64,000 nt of DNA from JARBAU01 sp040414675 (GCA_040414675.1 JBEDUN010000069.1:68074-132073), one strand, 5' to 3'; shown: positions 14,947 through 24,572, counted from the stretch's first letter. Made by a program: numbers and translations. The notes: generated by a model from the sequence alone, not told the origin.

Positions 14947-16818
14947 TCAAGCGTTTCTCTTTATAGAAGCGCGGCTGCTGTCAATTCCATGCCATATTAT
15001 TTCGAATCCGAGATTTGAAATCACCTCTAATATGCACGATTCAGGAATACCGTTAGATTTCAATATGTCATTTGCTTCGTTTAAGTAATCTATACTTTTG
15101 ACAAGACCTTTCAATTTTTCCAACTTTGAATCGGAAATCAGATATTTGTCGATTAGGACGTAATTATTGATACGTCTGCTATTCTCAGCTTGGGATTGTA
15201 GCACTTTCAATAGTATCTCCAAAGGAATATTCGACTTGTGAGCTATCTCAGTAATAGAAATAACCTCCTCAAGATTATTATCCAACCAATCAAGGATTTT
15301 ATTTAGGATATCTTTGAATCCGTTCTCTACCAAATTTTTAGTGTTTTCTTCGTCTATTGATTTAAGATATTCTAATACAGGCTTAAGTGGTACTTTTTGA
15401 TTATTATATAATATCACTCGCTTATTCGATAGAGTTGAAATCAAGGAATGCCATGCATCGGTTTCAATTGAGCTAGATGTGACTGACGCATAAACGCCTT
15501 CATCGATGGCAATTAAGAGATCTATCATATTCCTCTGATTATCGTTTGCAGAATTTACAATGGATTCGAGCTTCTGTACCTTTCTAAATAAATATTCCTT
15601 AGTCCAAAATCCTACTACTTCCAAATATACTCGTCGATCATATTTCTCAAAAAGAAAATCAGGTATCATGGCTTTACCATTTGGTAGTATTAGAGGATCA
15701 GGCTCCCTGGTCAGCTTCCAATCATGAATAGATTGTACAAATCTTGCAGCGAAATTCATCTCTAAATTACTGTCGAAATAGTCGTTGCCTAATGTATGTG
15801 CATATGTAGACTTCATAAAGGAGACAGATGGCTCTGCTAACTTATATGAGGATGAATCAGACATTTCGAATTCATAAATTTTCTTGTTCGAAGTAAAAGT
15901 TTTCCTCACTATCCAGGCTTTTAATGACCAGCTAGGCAAGGAAATTATAATTGGAATCAATTTAGCAATTGCTGTGCCGTATTTATCAGTAAGTTTGAAT
16001 AAACTAAGTGGTCCATCAATTGAGCAGACAATAGAATCCTTATACCCAGATTTCACTGAACCATCGTCATATAGCGCTGGTCGGAAGACGTCTACATTGT
16101 CACCTTCCACAGATGGATGAGATCGGTACTCTAAAGTATACATTAATCCAAGCCTCTTCACAGCTCTTAGAGCATGCTTCCAGTTTGTGCCGCCGGTCAA
16201 TGAAAACTCAATCTTTATGCAATTGAACATGAGGGTTTGTATAAGAGACAGATTATACCACGCAATCAAACTCTCAGCAGCAATCGGTTCAAACTGTTTA
16301 AGTATCAGGTTTTCTTCCAAATCACTCCACATCAGGATTGAAATATCGCCAAGAGATATTCCAGTTTTGGCTGCTACCATTTTGAAGATTTCTGTTCTAT
16401 CAATATTAGTAAGTGAACACCCTCTTTCGGAAGATAGTTCATACAACATCTTTCGAATTTCTGACGGGCCAACCTTTTTATTATTAAATACTGCCGGTTT
16501 AATGAGTTTGCCTAAATTCTTTGATTGGCTAAATTCGTTCAATAAATTTATATCGCCGTAGGTACATCTCCGCTCTAACAAGGCATACAAGCCTCTAACC
16601 AGCTTATAATCATCGTAAGCCGACTCTAGTAGCGATATTTTTTTAATGAATTCACCTTTCTTCTCCTTAACTAATAGGCATTGGTTAAGATCGCTTATTA
16701 TCTTGTTGGCTAAATGCAAGTATAAATTATAATTGGAGTTCGAAAAGTCACAAAACAAAGGCATTATATTTTTACCTTTATTCGTAATTTTAAACCGTAA
16801 AAGTTGGTGTGGTAACAT
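14947..16818 (-). CDS. bax1: Bax1-like nuclease (DUF790 family), XPB partner
   Basis: 623 residues. DUF790/Bax1 proteins pair with the archaeal XPB helicase and carry a structure-specific nuclease used in nucleotide excision repair. Seen here: the N-terminal NTD-like region, the conserved NWKHALRAVKRLG and TLEYR segment (about residues 212-232), and the PD-(D/E)xK nuclease core with Glu353 in the DSNLEMNF motif, Asp387 in IPDFLF and Glu400 in YLEVVGFW. A further C-terminal helical region of about 200 residues follows. Normally the gene is beside xpb; here no XPB is found on either side, only non-coding DNA upstream and tRNA-Pro downstream. Either XPB is encoded elsewhere or the protein acts alone. 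Confidence 0.85.
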   Translation of the reverse strand: MLPHQLLRFKITNKGKNIMPLFCDFSNSNYNLYLHLANKIISDLNQCLLVKEKKGEFIKKISLLESAYDDYKLVRGLYALLERRCTYGDINLLNEFSQSKNLGKLIKPAVFNNKKVGPSEIRKMLYELSSERGCSLTNIDRTEIFKMVAAKTGISLGDISILMWSDLEENLILKQFEPIAAESLIAWYNLSLIQTLMFNCIKIEFSLTGGTNWKHALRAVKRLGLMYTLEYRSHPSVEGDNVDVFRPALYDDGSVKSGYKDSIVCSIDGPLSLFKLTDKYGTAIAKLIPIIISLPSWSLKAWIVRKTFTSNKKIYEFEMSDSSSYKLAEPSVSFMKSTYAHTLGNDYFDSNLEMNFAARFVQSIHDWKLTREPDPLILPNGKAMIPDFLFEKYDRRVYLEVVGFWTKEYLFRKVQKLESIVNSANDNQRNMIDLLIAIDEGVYASVTSSSIETDAWHSLISTLSNKRVILYNNQKVPLKPVLEYLKSIDEENTKNLVENGFKDILNKILDWLDNNLEEVISITEIAHKSNIPLEILLKVLQSQAENSRRINNYVLIDKYLISDSKLEKLKGLVKSIDYLNEANDILKSNGIPESCILEVISNLGFEIIWHGIDSSRASIKRNA

Positions 16819-17155
16819 CTATCACTATCTCTGTCTCCCGGAAAATTCATAAAATAACCCAAAAAATTCGTTTATAACAGGACTCGGAATCGTGAGAATT
16901 ATTACAAAAAATTCAGCAAAATCATTGAAACACACGGTTAAGCTACAAAAGGACTTTTGCACATTAACGGTATTTAATTCATACATTGATTTTTCATATA
17001 ATCGGTTCAATCTGTTTCAGACCGCTATCTGGGACTAATTGACAGTCAAGGGTAACTACACTGACATCATTTATCTTAACCAGACAGACTGTACAATATT
17101 GAGCCACTCATCTAGATACGTGTTTGTTTCCAAATAAGCTGTGTGCAATACGTTG

Positions 17156-17374
17156 CTAGTTTATCCAACGATCCGAAAATTTGAAATTCTTTGTGGTCCG
17201 CATTGATATTCGATTAGTTTTCTCAGAATAAGATGTATCTATGTGTTCATTATTATCATGCTTATTATCGTCGCATTGGAAATCCAATTGTTCTAATGTG
17301 CGAAGAAGTTTACATATCGATCTAGATTGGATCATGGATACAAGTATTCTTGTAACAAAGGGCTCATCCTGCAT
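17156..17374 (-). CDS. hypothetical small protein, 72 residues
   Basis: No family is recognised. From ATG 17374 the first half is a helix-like segment (MQDEPFVTRILVSMIQ followed by a basic/hydrophobic stretch) and the second half is hydrophilic, rich in Asn, Asp and His. A TTG five codons upstream (17389) is an alternative, but CCTTAAATAG at 17398-17407 lies 24 bases before the ATG, the normal place for a TATA box of a leaderless gene, which is the main argument for this start and for expression. Confidence 0.4.
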   Translation of the reverse strand: MQDEPFVTRILVSMIQSRSICKLLRTLEQLDFQCDDNKHDNNEHIDTSYSEKTNRISMRTTKNFKFSDRWIN

Positions 17375-17397
17375 GACGCTACTATTCAATAGTAAAT

Positions 17398-17407
17398 CTA
17401 TTTAAGG
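17398..17407 (-). promoter_or_regulatory. TATA-like box for the 17374 small gene
   Basis: CCTTAAATAG on the minus strand, 24-33 bases before ATG 17374. A second AT-rich string, TATTTATTTAAAT-like, lies about 30 bases further upstream. Confidence 0.4.
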
Positions 17408-18359
17408 ATTATGTTATTTACTATATAAAATATTTATTTAAATCTTTGTACAGATGAGTTTTATGTGTGATTATATAATAATTAGTGTAGTATATGCAGT
17501 AACATATACATATATTACTAACAAATATTACTAACAATTGCTAACAATCTTCATAGTCTCTTTTTGAGTTTAGCAACAGATTCGTTCTGTTTTGACGCGT
17601 CGAAATTGTAAAGTTGACGGTTTTTCAAGTATGGACGATCCGACCTGGAGGTATGCTAATTAATAATTGCTGACAACCAACCTATCAATCATTGCATAGA
17701 ACAGATAAATTCTGTAAAATAATTGATTGAGCAGAGAGAGACATTGCTCATTCAAAAATAACTAGACTATAGAAAATTGGAGGCCAATCACATAGTTTTT
17801 GGCGATCGTTTGTATATGATAGTCAAAAATGATTCGAGAAAAATTAGGATATTACAAATCTAACGAATTCGAATCCTTGTTAATACCTGTGATGGTAGTT
17901 AGAATAACCTCCATCAAAAGCTTCGTTGCTCACCAAAGATGCTATTACCAGCAAGGATATTTCAATTAATAGTACGTCAATACGAATGATGAATGATGTC
18001 TGTTTTGTTAGTATAATTGAACTAGAACATATTCATATAAAGTACTAATAGAAATTTCAAAAGATTATACATATGATACATTCAGGCATTTTATTATTTA
18101 GCAGTAAACTGGTAAAACTTTAATGTTACTATAAAGGTTATCAAGATTTTCCAAATAGATATCTTTAAAAATGTGATCCGATTCTGTTGGATATATTAGG
18201 CATTTAATCAATTGTGTTCAATAGTTTATTGCCCAAGTCCGTGATCTATTTTTGGAGTTAGCACATATATAACATTTCTTGTCTTGCAAATAAAATTAGG
18301 TCCAATTTGGATGATATGATTGAAGAGTAGGCAAATGTTGGCTCATGGATCGATTAAGT
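17408..18359. other. 950-base stretch without a supported gene
   Basis: AT-rich and closed in all frames by frequent stops. A repeated GATGAATGATG string near 17985-17997 resembles a C box of a C/D guide RNA, but no matching D box in a suitable position was found by eye. Together with 16819-17155 this makes about 1.3 kb of probably non-coding DNA around one doubtful gene. Confidence 0.5.
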
Positions 18360-19361
18360 TCATCTGGTTCCCAACCTTTCGTGCATGAGGTTCCTGAACT
18401 TAGATCCATTAACATGAGATGCAATTAATGTATTTCCTTTACTATTCCTCCTAAATAGTGACACGCCACGTTCTTTTCCTTCGACAGTTAAGACATCCAC
18501 ATCTCCTTTGATAAATCTAAATGCCGATGGATCTTCAAACATATATAGTGCTAGCACATCGTGCACATGTATAATTCTATTTTGTTTAAGTTTAAATTCT
18601 AGTAAGGCCGACAAGAAATTTACGGATTCTGACATGTTGATAGGCAGATTGCTGGTTGTAAAAATTTTATTAACGAAATTCTTGTTTAACGAACACGTGA
18701 AATTCTGAGTAACATTAAGGCCGATTAACTTCAGAATGAAGCAATTTTTGAAATTTAGAACAATCTTGGCTGCTTCGGGATCAAAGTAAAAATTAAATTC
18801 TGCTGGTCCCGGGGAGTCATCGATTAAATTGTTGGTCACCATATGATATGATCCGCCCATTATGGAGATTTCTTTGATTCTATGCAAAAGATGATCTCCT
18901 TTTTTTATCAAATTGGCGATATTCGTTAGAGGACCGGTAGCTACTATCGAAATATCATTGTCGGGGTATTTTCGTGTAATATATTCAAGGAAATCAGAAT
19001 AATAGTTTGTTCTCTTGATTTCATTAGGGGTAATTCTATTCCAAAGTTTATGCATATTTTCATAGTTCAGAATTATCGGACCTAAACCTCTGACTCCATG
19101 GATTGCTCTTCTCTCTTTTCTTATGATATATGGGAATGGATGGATATTCAACGACATATCCGAACCTTTGAATACTGGAATATCTAATCGCCTCTCAATC
19201 TCAAGCACCCTCACAACATTAGCCGTGCCAATATAAGTATCGACATTGCCTTTTACGGTGCTAATACCAACAACTTGAATATCTTGTGATCTTAGAGCAA
19301 CTATAATAGCAAGCATATCATCGATACCTGAATCAACATCTAAAACGACTTTCCGTTCCAA
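18360..19361 (-). CDS. inosine/uridine-preferring nucleoside hydrolase family protein
   Basis: 333 residues. The family splits ribonucleosides into base and ribose with a Ca-bound active site. The hallmark DVDSGIDD (DxDxxxDD) is at residues 8-15, followed by VGISTVKGNVDTYIGTANVVRVLE, where the Asn is a usual ligand neighbour. ATGPLTNIA (about 140), ISIMGGSY (about 167) and FNFYFDPEAAKIVL (about 189) match the family core, and an active-site His lies in HVHDVLALY near residue 264. Length is standard. It stands alone on the minus strand with about 280 bases of promoter region, suggesting nucleoside salvage. Confidence 0.88.
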   Translation of the reverse strand: MERKVVLDVDSGIDDMLAIIVALRSQDIQVVGISTVKGNVDTYIGTANVVRVLEIERRLDIPVFKGSDMSLNIHPFPYIIRKERRAIHGVRGLGPIILNYENMHKLWNRITPNEIKRTNYYSDFLEYITRKYPDNDISIVATGPLTNIANLIKKGDHLLHRIKEISIMGGSYHMVTNNLIDDSPGPAEFNFYFDPEAAKIVLNFKNCFILKLIGLNVTQNFTCSLNKNFVNKIFTTSNLPINMSESVNFLSALLEFKLKQNRIIHVHDVLALYMFEDPSAFRFIKGDVDVLTVEGKERGVSLFRRNSKGNTLIASHVNGSKFRNLMHERLGTR

Positions 19362-19643
19362 AACTTTAATCCATAAAACATGGCCAGATTAAATAATATA
19401 TTTCGCATAATTCTACTTTAAGACAGTACAAAGTATTAATTGCATACATTGCGAAAATGTAAACATGGAAGAGGTTTGTTAGTTATGCAGATTTTGATTT
19501 TCAAAAGAGGGTAATTCCCGCTTTAAATGCGAATCTACCAATTTTGACTCTTATGATTCTTCATGTCCTTGATATGGTTCTCCATTAATTATTAGTTAAG
19601 TTCCCTGCCTAGAACATAAAGGATTGGATCACTTTATCTTCAA

Positions 19644-20303
19644 CTATTTCTTGTCCTTAGGATAAACATACTTTTCACCCTTAGATTCGTTGTCAGTAGG
19701 ACCATGGTAGTCGTCCGGATATGCTTCATTTACCAATTGGCTTACTGATTCGCCTGTTGGCAACGGAGCATTTCTATCTATTTCATATTTGAATATTTCC
19801 GGATAATCAATGTCTAAAATGACATTTCTCCCAACTGCGATTATATGTGACTTCGGGATATCATATCTATAGCCACGGTCTCCAAAGACAACAATCTTAT
19901 CGTTTGTCTCCTTCATGATATAACCCACATGATCTTCGTTATTTGCTCTCACTCCCTTGTTAAACAAAGATCTAGGATACTCTTTTTCGTAAGTACCAAG
20001 ATCAATCCTTCCTGATGCAGAAGTCCAAGGGTCAGTACGACTAGAAGGTAGCGGATTTTCTCGATCCACCTTGTACTTTTCGACTATGTCATTGAAATTT
20101 TGTCCTACTAGAACATTAGCACCGGTTTGCTGTATTTCAGAGACCGGAATATCGTACCTTTCAGATTTTCCACCAAACACAATAATTTTATCAGGGGTTT
20201 CTCTCACAACGTGTCCTATATCAGGCGAATCAAGAGCCTTTACACCTTTGTTGAAATACTTACCAGAAGTCAATAGTTTTTCAAAAGATTCATATCGCTT
20301 CAA
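19644..20303 (-). CDS. tandem PRC-barrel-like protein
   Basis: 219 residues made of two similar copies of about 75 residues. Copy 1 (about 14-87) contains FNKGVKALDSPDIGHVVRET, KIIVFGG, RYDIPVSEI and VDRENPLP; copy 2 (about 111-183) contains FNKGVRANNEDHVGYIMKET, KIVVFGD, RYDIPKSHI and IDRNAPLP. The beta-rich pattern with xDIPxSxI fits PRC-barrel or DUF2171-type domains, which bind ligands or serve as adaptors. The C-terminal 35 residues are polar and disordered-looking. No enzyme motif is seen. It stands alone between the nucleoside hydrolase and a small membrane protein. Confidence 0.75.
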   Translation of the reverse strand: MKRYESFEKLLTSGKYFNKGVKALDSPDIGHVVRETPDKIIVFGGKSERYDIPVSEIQQTGANVLVGQNFNDIVEKYKVDRENPLPSSRTDPWTSASGRIDLGTYEKEYPRSLFNKGVRANNEDHVGYIMKETNDKIVVFGDRGYRYDIPKSHIIAVGRNVILDIDYPEIFKYEIDRNAPLPTGESVSQLVNEAYPDDYHGPTDNESKGEKYVYPKDKK

Positions 20304-20534
20304 TTATTTAATGATTTATTTGTATCATTAAATTAGTTAACTCAGTTGAGGAAATTTCAAAGCTAAATTTTGAAACTATAATAGGTGTTACGATACTAAA
20401 TAATTTAGATTTGGGTAAAATATGAAATCGTCTGTTGCTATTGTTTAGAAAGTAATTAACTGTTCAAATAATGGTATTGGTCTAAACATATTCATATATA
20501 TGATATCTTCTAATACAAGACTGTAAGGAATAGA

Positions 20535-20873
20535 ATGACCAATACGCTCAGGCCTGTCCTAAAAAGACAATTATTGTTCATTGGTGGCAGTTTGGGAGCT
20601 TGCTTTGTGATTGGTTACTTGTTCGGCTATTTTATAGGCATCATTCTTAATATGGCAATATTCTTAGGAATTCTCTTATACATTAGAAAAAAACAGTCTA
20701 GAGCATTGAAATCATTGGGCTTCAGTGATGAAAAGGCTGGTGGAGCAGGATTTGGCTGGTTTCAGGGCGACCCAGTGAGAGTCAGATATATCTGCTTGGG
20801 ATGCGGAGCAGAGATTGATGGAATTAATAGTTGCAGCAAGTGCGGATCGAGAATGAAAAAGCCTATCTTTTGA
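20535..20873 (+). CDS. small membrane protein with C-terminal zinc ribbon
   Basis: 112 residues. Two hydrophobic segments (about residues 13-30 and 32-50) form a helical hairpin rich in glycine. After a basic linker, the C-terminus has ICLGCGAEIDGINSCSKCGSRMKK, a four-cysteine zinc ribbon (Cys-x2-Cys-x9-Cys-x2-Cys). The likely topology puts the ribbon in the cytoplasm. Its partner is not known. Upstream, CATATATATG about 35-45 bases before the ATG may be the promoter. The gene is divergent from the PRC-barrel gene. Confidence 0.75.
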   Translation: MTNTLRPVLKRQLLFIGGSLGACFVIGYLFGYFIGIILNMAIFLGILLYIRKKQSRALKSLGFSDEKAGGAGFGWFQGDPVRVRYICLGCGAEIDGINSCSKCGSRMKKPIF

Positions 20874-20884
20874 TATTGAAACGA

Positions 20885-21000
20885 TAGCTTGACTTTTTAT
20901 AAGCTAGTTTAAATGTCCTACCATTGCTTGCCCGAAGCTTATTAAGACTATGTCGATAGTGGTCGGTTCCAGTTAAGTTCGTGATAATTTTATTGAGTAA
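20885..21000 (-). pseudogene. remnant of a second DUF354 gene
   Basis: Read on the minus strand, this stretch encodes KLRASNGRTFKLAYKKS, preceded by IITNLTGTDHYRHSLN, which lines up with EKLRASTNRTFKLAYE and EIIGKHGGAERY of the intact DUF354 protein at 7755-8819. DNA identity is also plain: TTTAAATGTCCT followed by a spacer and CTTGCCCGAAGCTT occurs at both places (near 8594-8627 here and 20909-20940). The frame is closed on both sides, with no start and no rest of the gene, so about 40 codons of a paralogue survive. Not a functional gene. Confidence 0.75.
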
Positions 21001-21097
21001 AACAATAACTATGAAAAACAATTAAAGTCTCGATGACTCTGGACTGTCTTACCAGACCCCTCGAATATTAGCACCAATGTTATTATGCATAACAAGC

Positions 21098-21271
21098 TAG
21101 AATTTTCGTTTTCTGCGAAGATTTCAGTCATTATTTATTTATAGTTCACAATTTAGTCGCCAATTTGTTCTATCTATTGCAGGTACCTTCGTTGTCTATT
21201 GGATCTTGCCATTCAGAAATAAGATTCTATCCCTTTTCAGTAGCTTAATCCTTGGAGTCATTACATTATAG
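21098..21271 (+). other. possible remnant of a membrane-protein C-terminus
   Basis: A frame of about 55 codons without any start codon ends at a stop at 21269-21271 and reads in part LSIAGTFVVYWILPFRN and SLFSSLILGVITL, a hydrophobic, protein-like pattern. No family is recognised. It adjoins the DUF354 remnant and may be another decayed gene; chance is possible. Confidence 0.25.
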
Positions 21272-21343
21272 CGTTAAGACTTAATGTGGATAGAATTGTT
21301 TAATGTTTCTTCCAATGGAGCTAGGGACATATCTTATTGGATG

Positions 21344-22777
21344 CTATGTCGCTGGAACGAATGGTGGCCTGACGATACTCAAGGATTGGTCTTTGTTGTG
21401 ATTAACACTTGTGATATGGTCCGACTTCACAGGTGTGTGAATGCTTGTCGCGACTGGTTGCATCATCATTGTTTCCGGTTTGCTAACGACGTTAAACATG
21501 CCCATCCATCCAAGGTCAGTAAATTCAGTAACATGAGCATGGAACATGTACATCCCAGGCTTGGTGTAGTTAAATTCGAGTATTCCTCTATCGCCTTGAC
21601 CTAATTCGACGACATCAGTCTTGTAACTAGGATTCATCCCGGTTCCCGCAGGATAATATTCGAACATGTTTCCATGTAGGTGGAAGCTATTCGTAAGATC
21701 GAATTCAAGCATGTTGACAAGATAAATCCTATACGGCTGTCCTGTGAGTAGTTGTATAGGATGATCATTATATACAAATGCAGGACCATTTACGCTATAT
21801 ATCTGATTACTGCCTTCATCTGATTGAGTTGCCTTTTCGAAATTTGTTCGCAAAGCAGACGCTGTTGGCGGTTGTTCTGATTCTGAGGCATTAGTACTAT
21901 AATCATCCTTTAGATTGTAGCCATTCATTAACATTACCATCTCTTTTGCAGGAGGTCTGGGTACCTTTGAATCTATTATCATGACACCATAAAGACCGTG
22001 ATTAATGTGGGACTGAATAGGTGCAACGTGGCAGTGGTAAGGGTATACACCGTAAGGTCCCGCAGTAAAAGTATAAGTGTAATGACCTCCAGGTGGAATC
22101 GCTCCAGACATACCTGTGACCCCGTCCATCATGCCTGAATGAATCGAATGCATATGTAGCGAGTGTGGATGAAGAGAGTCTTTTGAATTGTAAACAGTGA
22201 GTTTTATAATATCTCCTTCAGTCATTCTCATAGTTGGGCCTGGGACAGTGTTATTAAATGTCCATGCGTTATATAGTACTGGGTCAGTTTTGTTTTCAGT
22301 GATAGGGATTACATTGTTCTCACTAACTATCAATGAGAACTCTCGTAACGTAGTACCGTTTTGCAACTTAGTAACGTGTCCACAATTGAAATAAGTCAGG
22401 TATTCGACTGGATTTGGTCTTTCACTAAGATTTGTTGCACAGTTTTTCCCTACTGGTACTGAGATCATGGATGGATCAGACGTAATTGGACTAGTCGCGA
22501 CCACTGCCCTTGTAGGTATTTGGTGCGATTTGTCTTGTAGAGATTCTGCATTATCTTTCATTTGTAGATTGCCATTATTAGTGTTGTCAGTAGTAGAGTC
22601 AGTCGTTTTACCATTATCATTTTCATGTTGTTTATCATGAGATTTTGCGTGCAAATCAATTGAATTCGTACTATTATACGTTACTGCAGACAGGACTAAA
22701 ACGCTTAGTATAGCTACTAAAAAGTAATTTTGGAGAAAGGATCTGCTTTTTAAAGGAATGGTATTATGAAATGTCAT
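21344..22777 (-). CDS. two-domain multicopper oxidase, exported
   Basis: 477 residues. An N-terminal hydrophobic segment (about 17-36) is a signal or membrane anchor, followed by a Ser/Asn/Asp-rich linker to about residue 95. Cupredoxin domain 1 contains PGPTMRMTEGD, the HPHSLHMH copper pair, and YPYHCHVAPIQSHINHGLYGVM, holding the type 1 copper Cys flanked by His. Domain 2 contains NSFHLHGNMFEYYP and GMYMFHAHVTEFTDLGWMGMF, with His-x-His for the trinuclear site. This is the layout of small laccase-like two-domain MCOs; a nitrite reductase (NirK) would be expected to differ around the HCH motif. Several such enzymes occur in ammonia oxidisers, roles debated. The start ATG 22777 follows GGAGAAGGATC. 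Confidence 0.85.
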   Translation of the reverse strand: MTFHNTIPLKSRSFLQNYFLVAILSVLVLSAVTYNSTNSIDLHAKSHDKQHENDNGKTTDSTTDNTNNGNLQMKDNAESLQDKSHQIPTRAVVATSPITSDPSMISVPVGKNCATNLSERPNPVEYLTYFNCGHVTKLQNGTTLREFSLIVSENNVIPITENKTDPVLYNAWTFNNTVPGPTMRMTEGDIIKLTVYNSKDSLHPHSLHMHSIHSGMMDGVTGMSGAIPPGGHYTYTFTAGPYGVYPYHCHVAPIQSHINHGLYGVMIIDSKVPRPPAKEMVMLMNGYNLKDDYSTNASESEQPPTASALRTNFEKATQSDEGSNQIYSVNGPAFVYNDHPIQLLTGQPYRIYLVNMLEFDLTNSFHLHGNMFEYYPAGTGMNPSYKTDVVELGQGDRGILEFNYTKPGMYMFHAHVTEFTDLGWMGMFNVVSKPETMMMQPVATSIHTPVKSDHITSVNHNKDQSLSIVRPPFVPAT

Positions 22778-23313
22778 GATCCTTCTCCGATTTATGTTTT
22801 TTAAATAATTTGAAATTGGCGTTCAAACTTAGGATTTCATATTTTTGTCTCAATATAAATCACGCAGTTGGACATCGTAGCACATTGTTAGACAATCTTA
22901 GCCACTATAATGAGACAATTTATTATCTTAAATATTCTCAACTTATCTAAGATTTTCTTAGAGAGAATGTTAGTACTATTTTTAGTATAGATTTTTTCCC
23001 TTATAAGGGTATATGATTTGCGGGTGGAGGATTGTTTGGAAAAAATATTTAGTACTTTCTTATGAACTTTTAATATATTTCTTAAACTTGTTCATTTTTC
23101 AAGACGAATTTGTTTAATGATCGGAATTTGCATAATTATGAGGATATCGAAAAAATATTCGAAAAATGGTTTAAAGCACTTTTGATTACGGATCTTCAAT
23201 TCTCAAATATAACATTGTACTCGCTTGCTAAATGATCACTTAACCAACGACTAGGCAATATTAATGATTTATCTGTAATGTTGGTTAGTTATATTATATC
23301 TGAAGCAATTGTT
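22778..23313. other. intergenic stretch upstream of the multicopper oxidase
   Basis: About 535 bases, very AT-rich, with no supported gene. It holds the presumed promoter of the oxidase: on the minus strand ATTATTTAAAAAAC lies about 25-40 bases before the start. It also holds a perfect 12-base palindrome listed separately. Confidence 0.45.
22998..23009. repeat. perfect 12-bp palindrome CCCTTATAAGGG
   Basis: An exact inverted repeat, CCCTTATAAGGG, 220 bases upstream of the multicopper oxidase start. It could be an operator for a dimeric regulator, a short hairpin ending an unseen transcript (it follows a T-run), or chance. Confidence 0.35.
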
Positions 23314-23694
23314 TTATCTGGAAAATGCGAAAGCGGCAGATGTTACCCAGTCAGGAGTTAGTCGTGATTGGCTAACAGTTATGTTGTAAACTCCATGTCC
23401 ACTGCTTGCAATGACAAAAGGTCGTGTAGTTGTTTCAATCATGTTCGTTATTTTTCCATCATTAGCTTTTAGGTAAATTATAAGATCTACTAAATTAGTG
23501 TTCGTCGTGCCTTCATTAGTAACCTCACCTGAACAATTTAGGATCTCAACCTCCTTAATGCATTTATGATCCAAAACTCTCAATACAGGCTCATTAGCAG
23601 CTGAGACAAAGCTAATCATATTCGTCTGAAGAAAGGACCAGATCGATAAGGTCATCACAAAAACAAATAGCAAAATCAAAATTGTTCTTAACAT
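23314..23694 (-). CDS. exported protein of unknown function
   Basis: 126 residues. A strongly hydrophobic N-terminus (about residues 4-20) followed by a typical SFVSAANEP junction is a secretion signal, with likely cleavage after the Ala-Ala near residue 33. The mature part contains two Cys (in DHKCIKEVEILNCSG) that could form a disulfide and a beta-sandwich-like pattern (VTNEGTTNTNLVDLIIYLKANDG) like FxLYD or CARDB domains found in archaeal surface proteins. It lies between the multicopper oxidase and a decayed region, on the same strand as the oxidase but 540 bases before it, so co-transcription is doubtful. Confidence 0.65.
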   Translation of the reverse strand: MLRTILILLFVFVMTLSIWSFLQTNMISFVSAANEPVLRVLDHKCIKEVEILNCSGEVTNEGTTNTNLVDLIIYLKANDGKITNMIETTTRPFVIASSGHGVYNITVSQSRLTPDWVTSAAFAFSR

Positions 23695-24171
23695 GGTCGA
23701 GGATACATCACATATGGATTATAACTCGTGATCCATAATAGTTTAACGACCCTGAATTTTATTTCACGTTTCAGTGGATGATATAATACTAATAGATAAT
23801 GATTAGCCGATAATGACATTTTACATAATTGTGAGGGAAGAAGGTTCTTATTATCAAATCCTTTCGGATGTACTTGAGCAGGAATTCAAGAATCAGCTTA
23901 AAAATTAATTGACGATCACCAAGAACTTCTTCGAATTGTTTTCTAAATATTTATTTGATTTTGCTTCGAACCACCCTACCATTTTGAATATTATATAACC
24001 GCATCATCTAATCTTATTTTTTGTATACGTAGTTTTGTTGTCTCTAAGTTTCGCTCTCTAGAGGAATCTCTATATTTTGAAATTTCCATATCTGATCATG
24101 TTATTCCTGAAATAAATCGGCCGATATATACTTCTCTGCTTCTAATTTGAATACCTGTCTTTGTCAGTCTG
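23695..24171. other. intergenic stretch without a supported gene
   Basis: About 475 AT-rich bases. Frames are short on both strands and nothing protein-like was found. The only local structure is GTCAGTCTGTCAGTCTGTAC near 24160-24180, a short direct repeat of GTCAGTCT next to the end of the pseudogene. Confidence 0.4.
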
Positions 24172-24463
24172 TCAGTCTGTACAGTTCAAAAAATTACCAA
24201 TATTGTCCTTTTCATAACAGACTACACTAACAATATGGAGATCATTTAGATTGCAAAACTCGGTATAAAACCTATTTACTTCAGCTTCTCGCAGATTCAA
24301 CTTTATAGCAACTTGAGTTTTGCTCTGAAAACTTTGTAGGCCTGAAACGAAACAGAAATCGAAGCTCTCTTTCTTTCTCTTTTTGCAGCCTTCTGCAGTA
24401 TAACTCCGATATCTCGAAATGAGATTCCAACTTGCTGAATAATCTAACAAGTGTTTTTGTCAT
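24172..24463 (-). pseudogene. decayed thaumarchaeal HTH-type protein
   Basis: The C-terminal half of this frame, VAIKLNLREAEVNRFY followed by TEFCNLNDLHIVSVV and GNFLN, resembles a DNA-binding-like family common and multi-copy in Nitrososphaeria, in which a helix-turn-helix N-terminus leads into a pattern such as VAIxLNLxxxEVxxFYxEYWKLxxLHxL. Here the N-terminal half is in two frames that overlap (start codons at 24463 and 24450), and the frame stops soon after FLN where the family continues for about 100 residues or more. A frameshifted, truncated copy is the best reading. Family recall is from memory and should be checked. Confidence 0.5.
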
Positions 24464-24572
24464 GGTTATATAGGTCCACCACCAGACATTCCTTTTCTTC
24501 TCTTGTTAATATCATACTAGTAATTTAATTAAAGAGTATAAAATAAAAAATGAAAAAAGAAAACAAGTCCCT

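Noticed and set aside
16825..17010. 61-codon frame just upstream of Bax1
   Set aside because: No motif, hydrophobic low-quality product, no promoter signal; not XPB-like.
17408..18359. C/D box guide RNA near GATGAATGATG
   Set aside because: No D box at a workable distance and no conserved stem could be found by eye.
21344..22777. Copper nitrite reductase NirK
   Set aside because: The HCH segment of domain 1 and the HxH pairs fit a two-domain laccase-type oxidase with a trinuclear site better than NirK.
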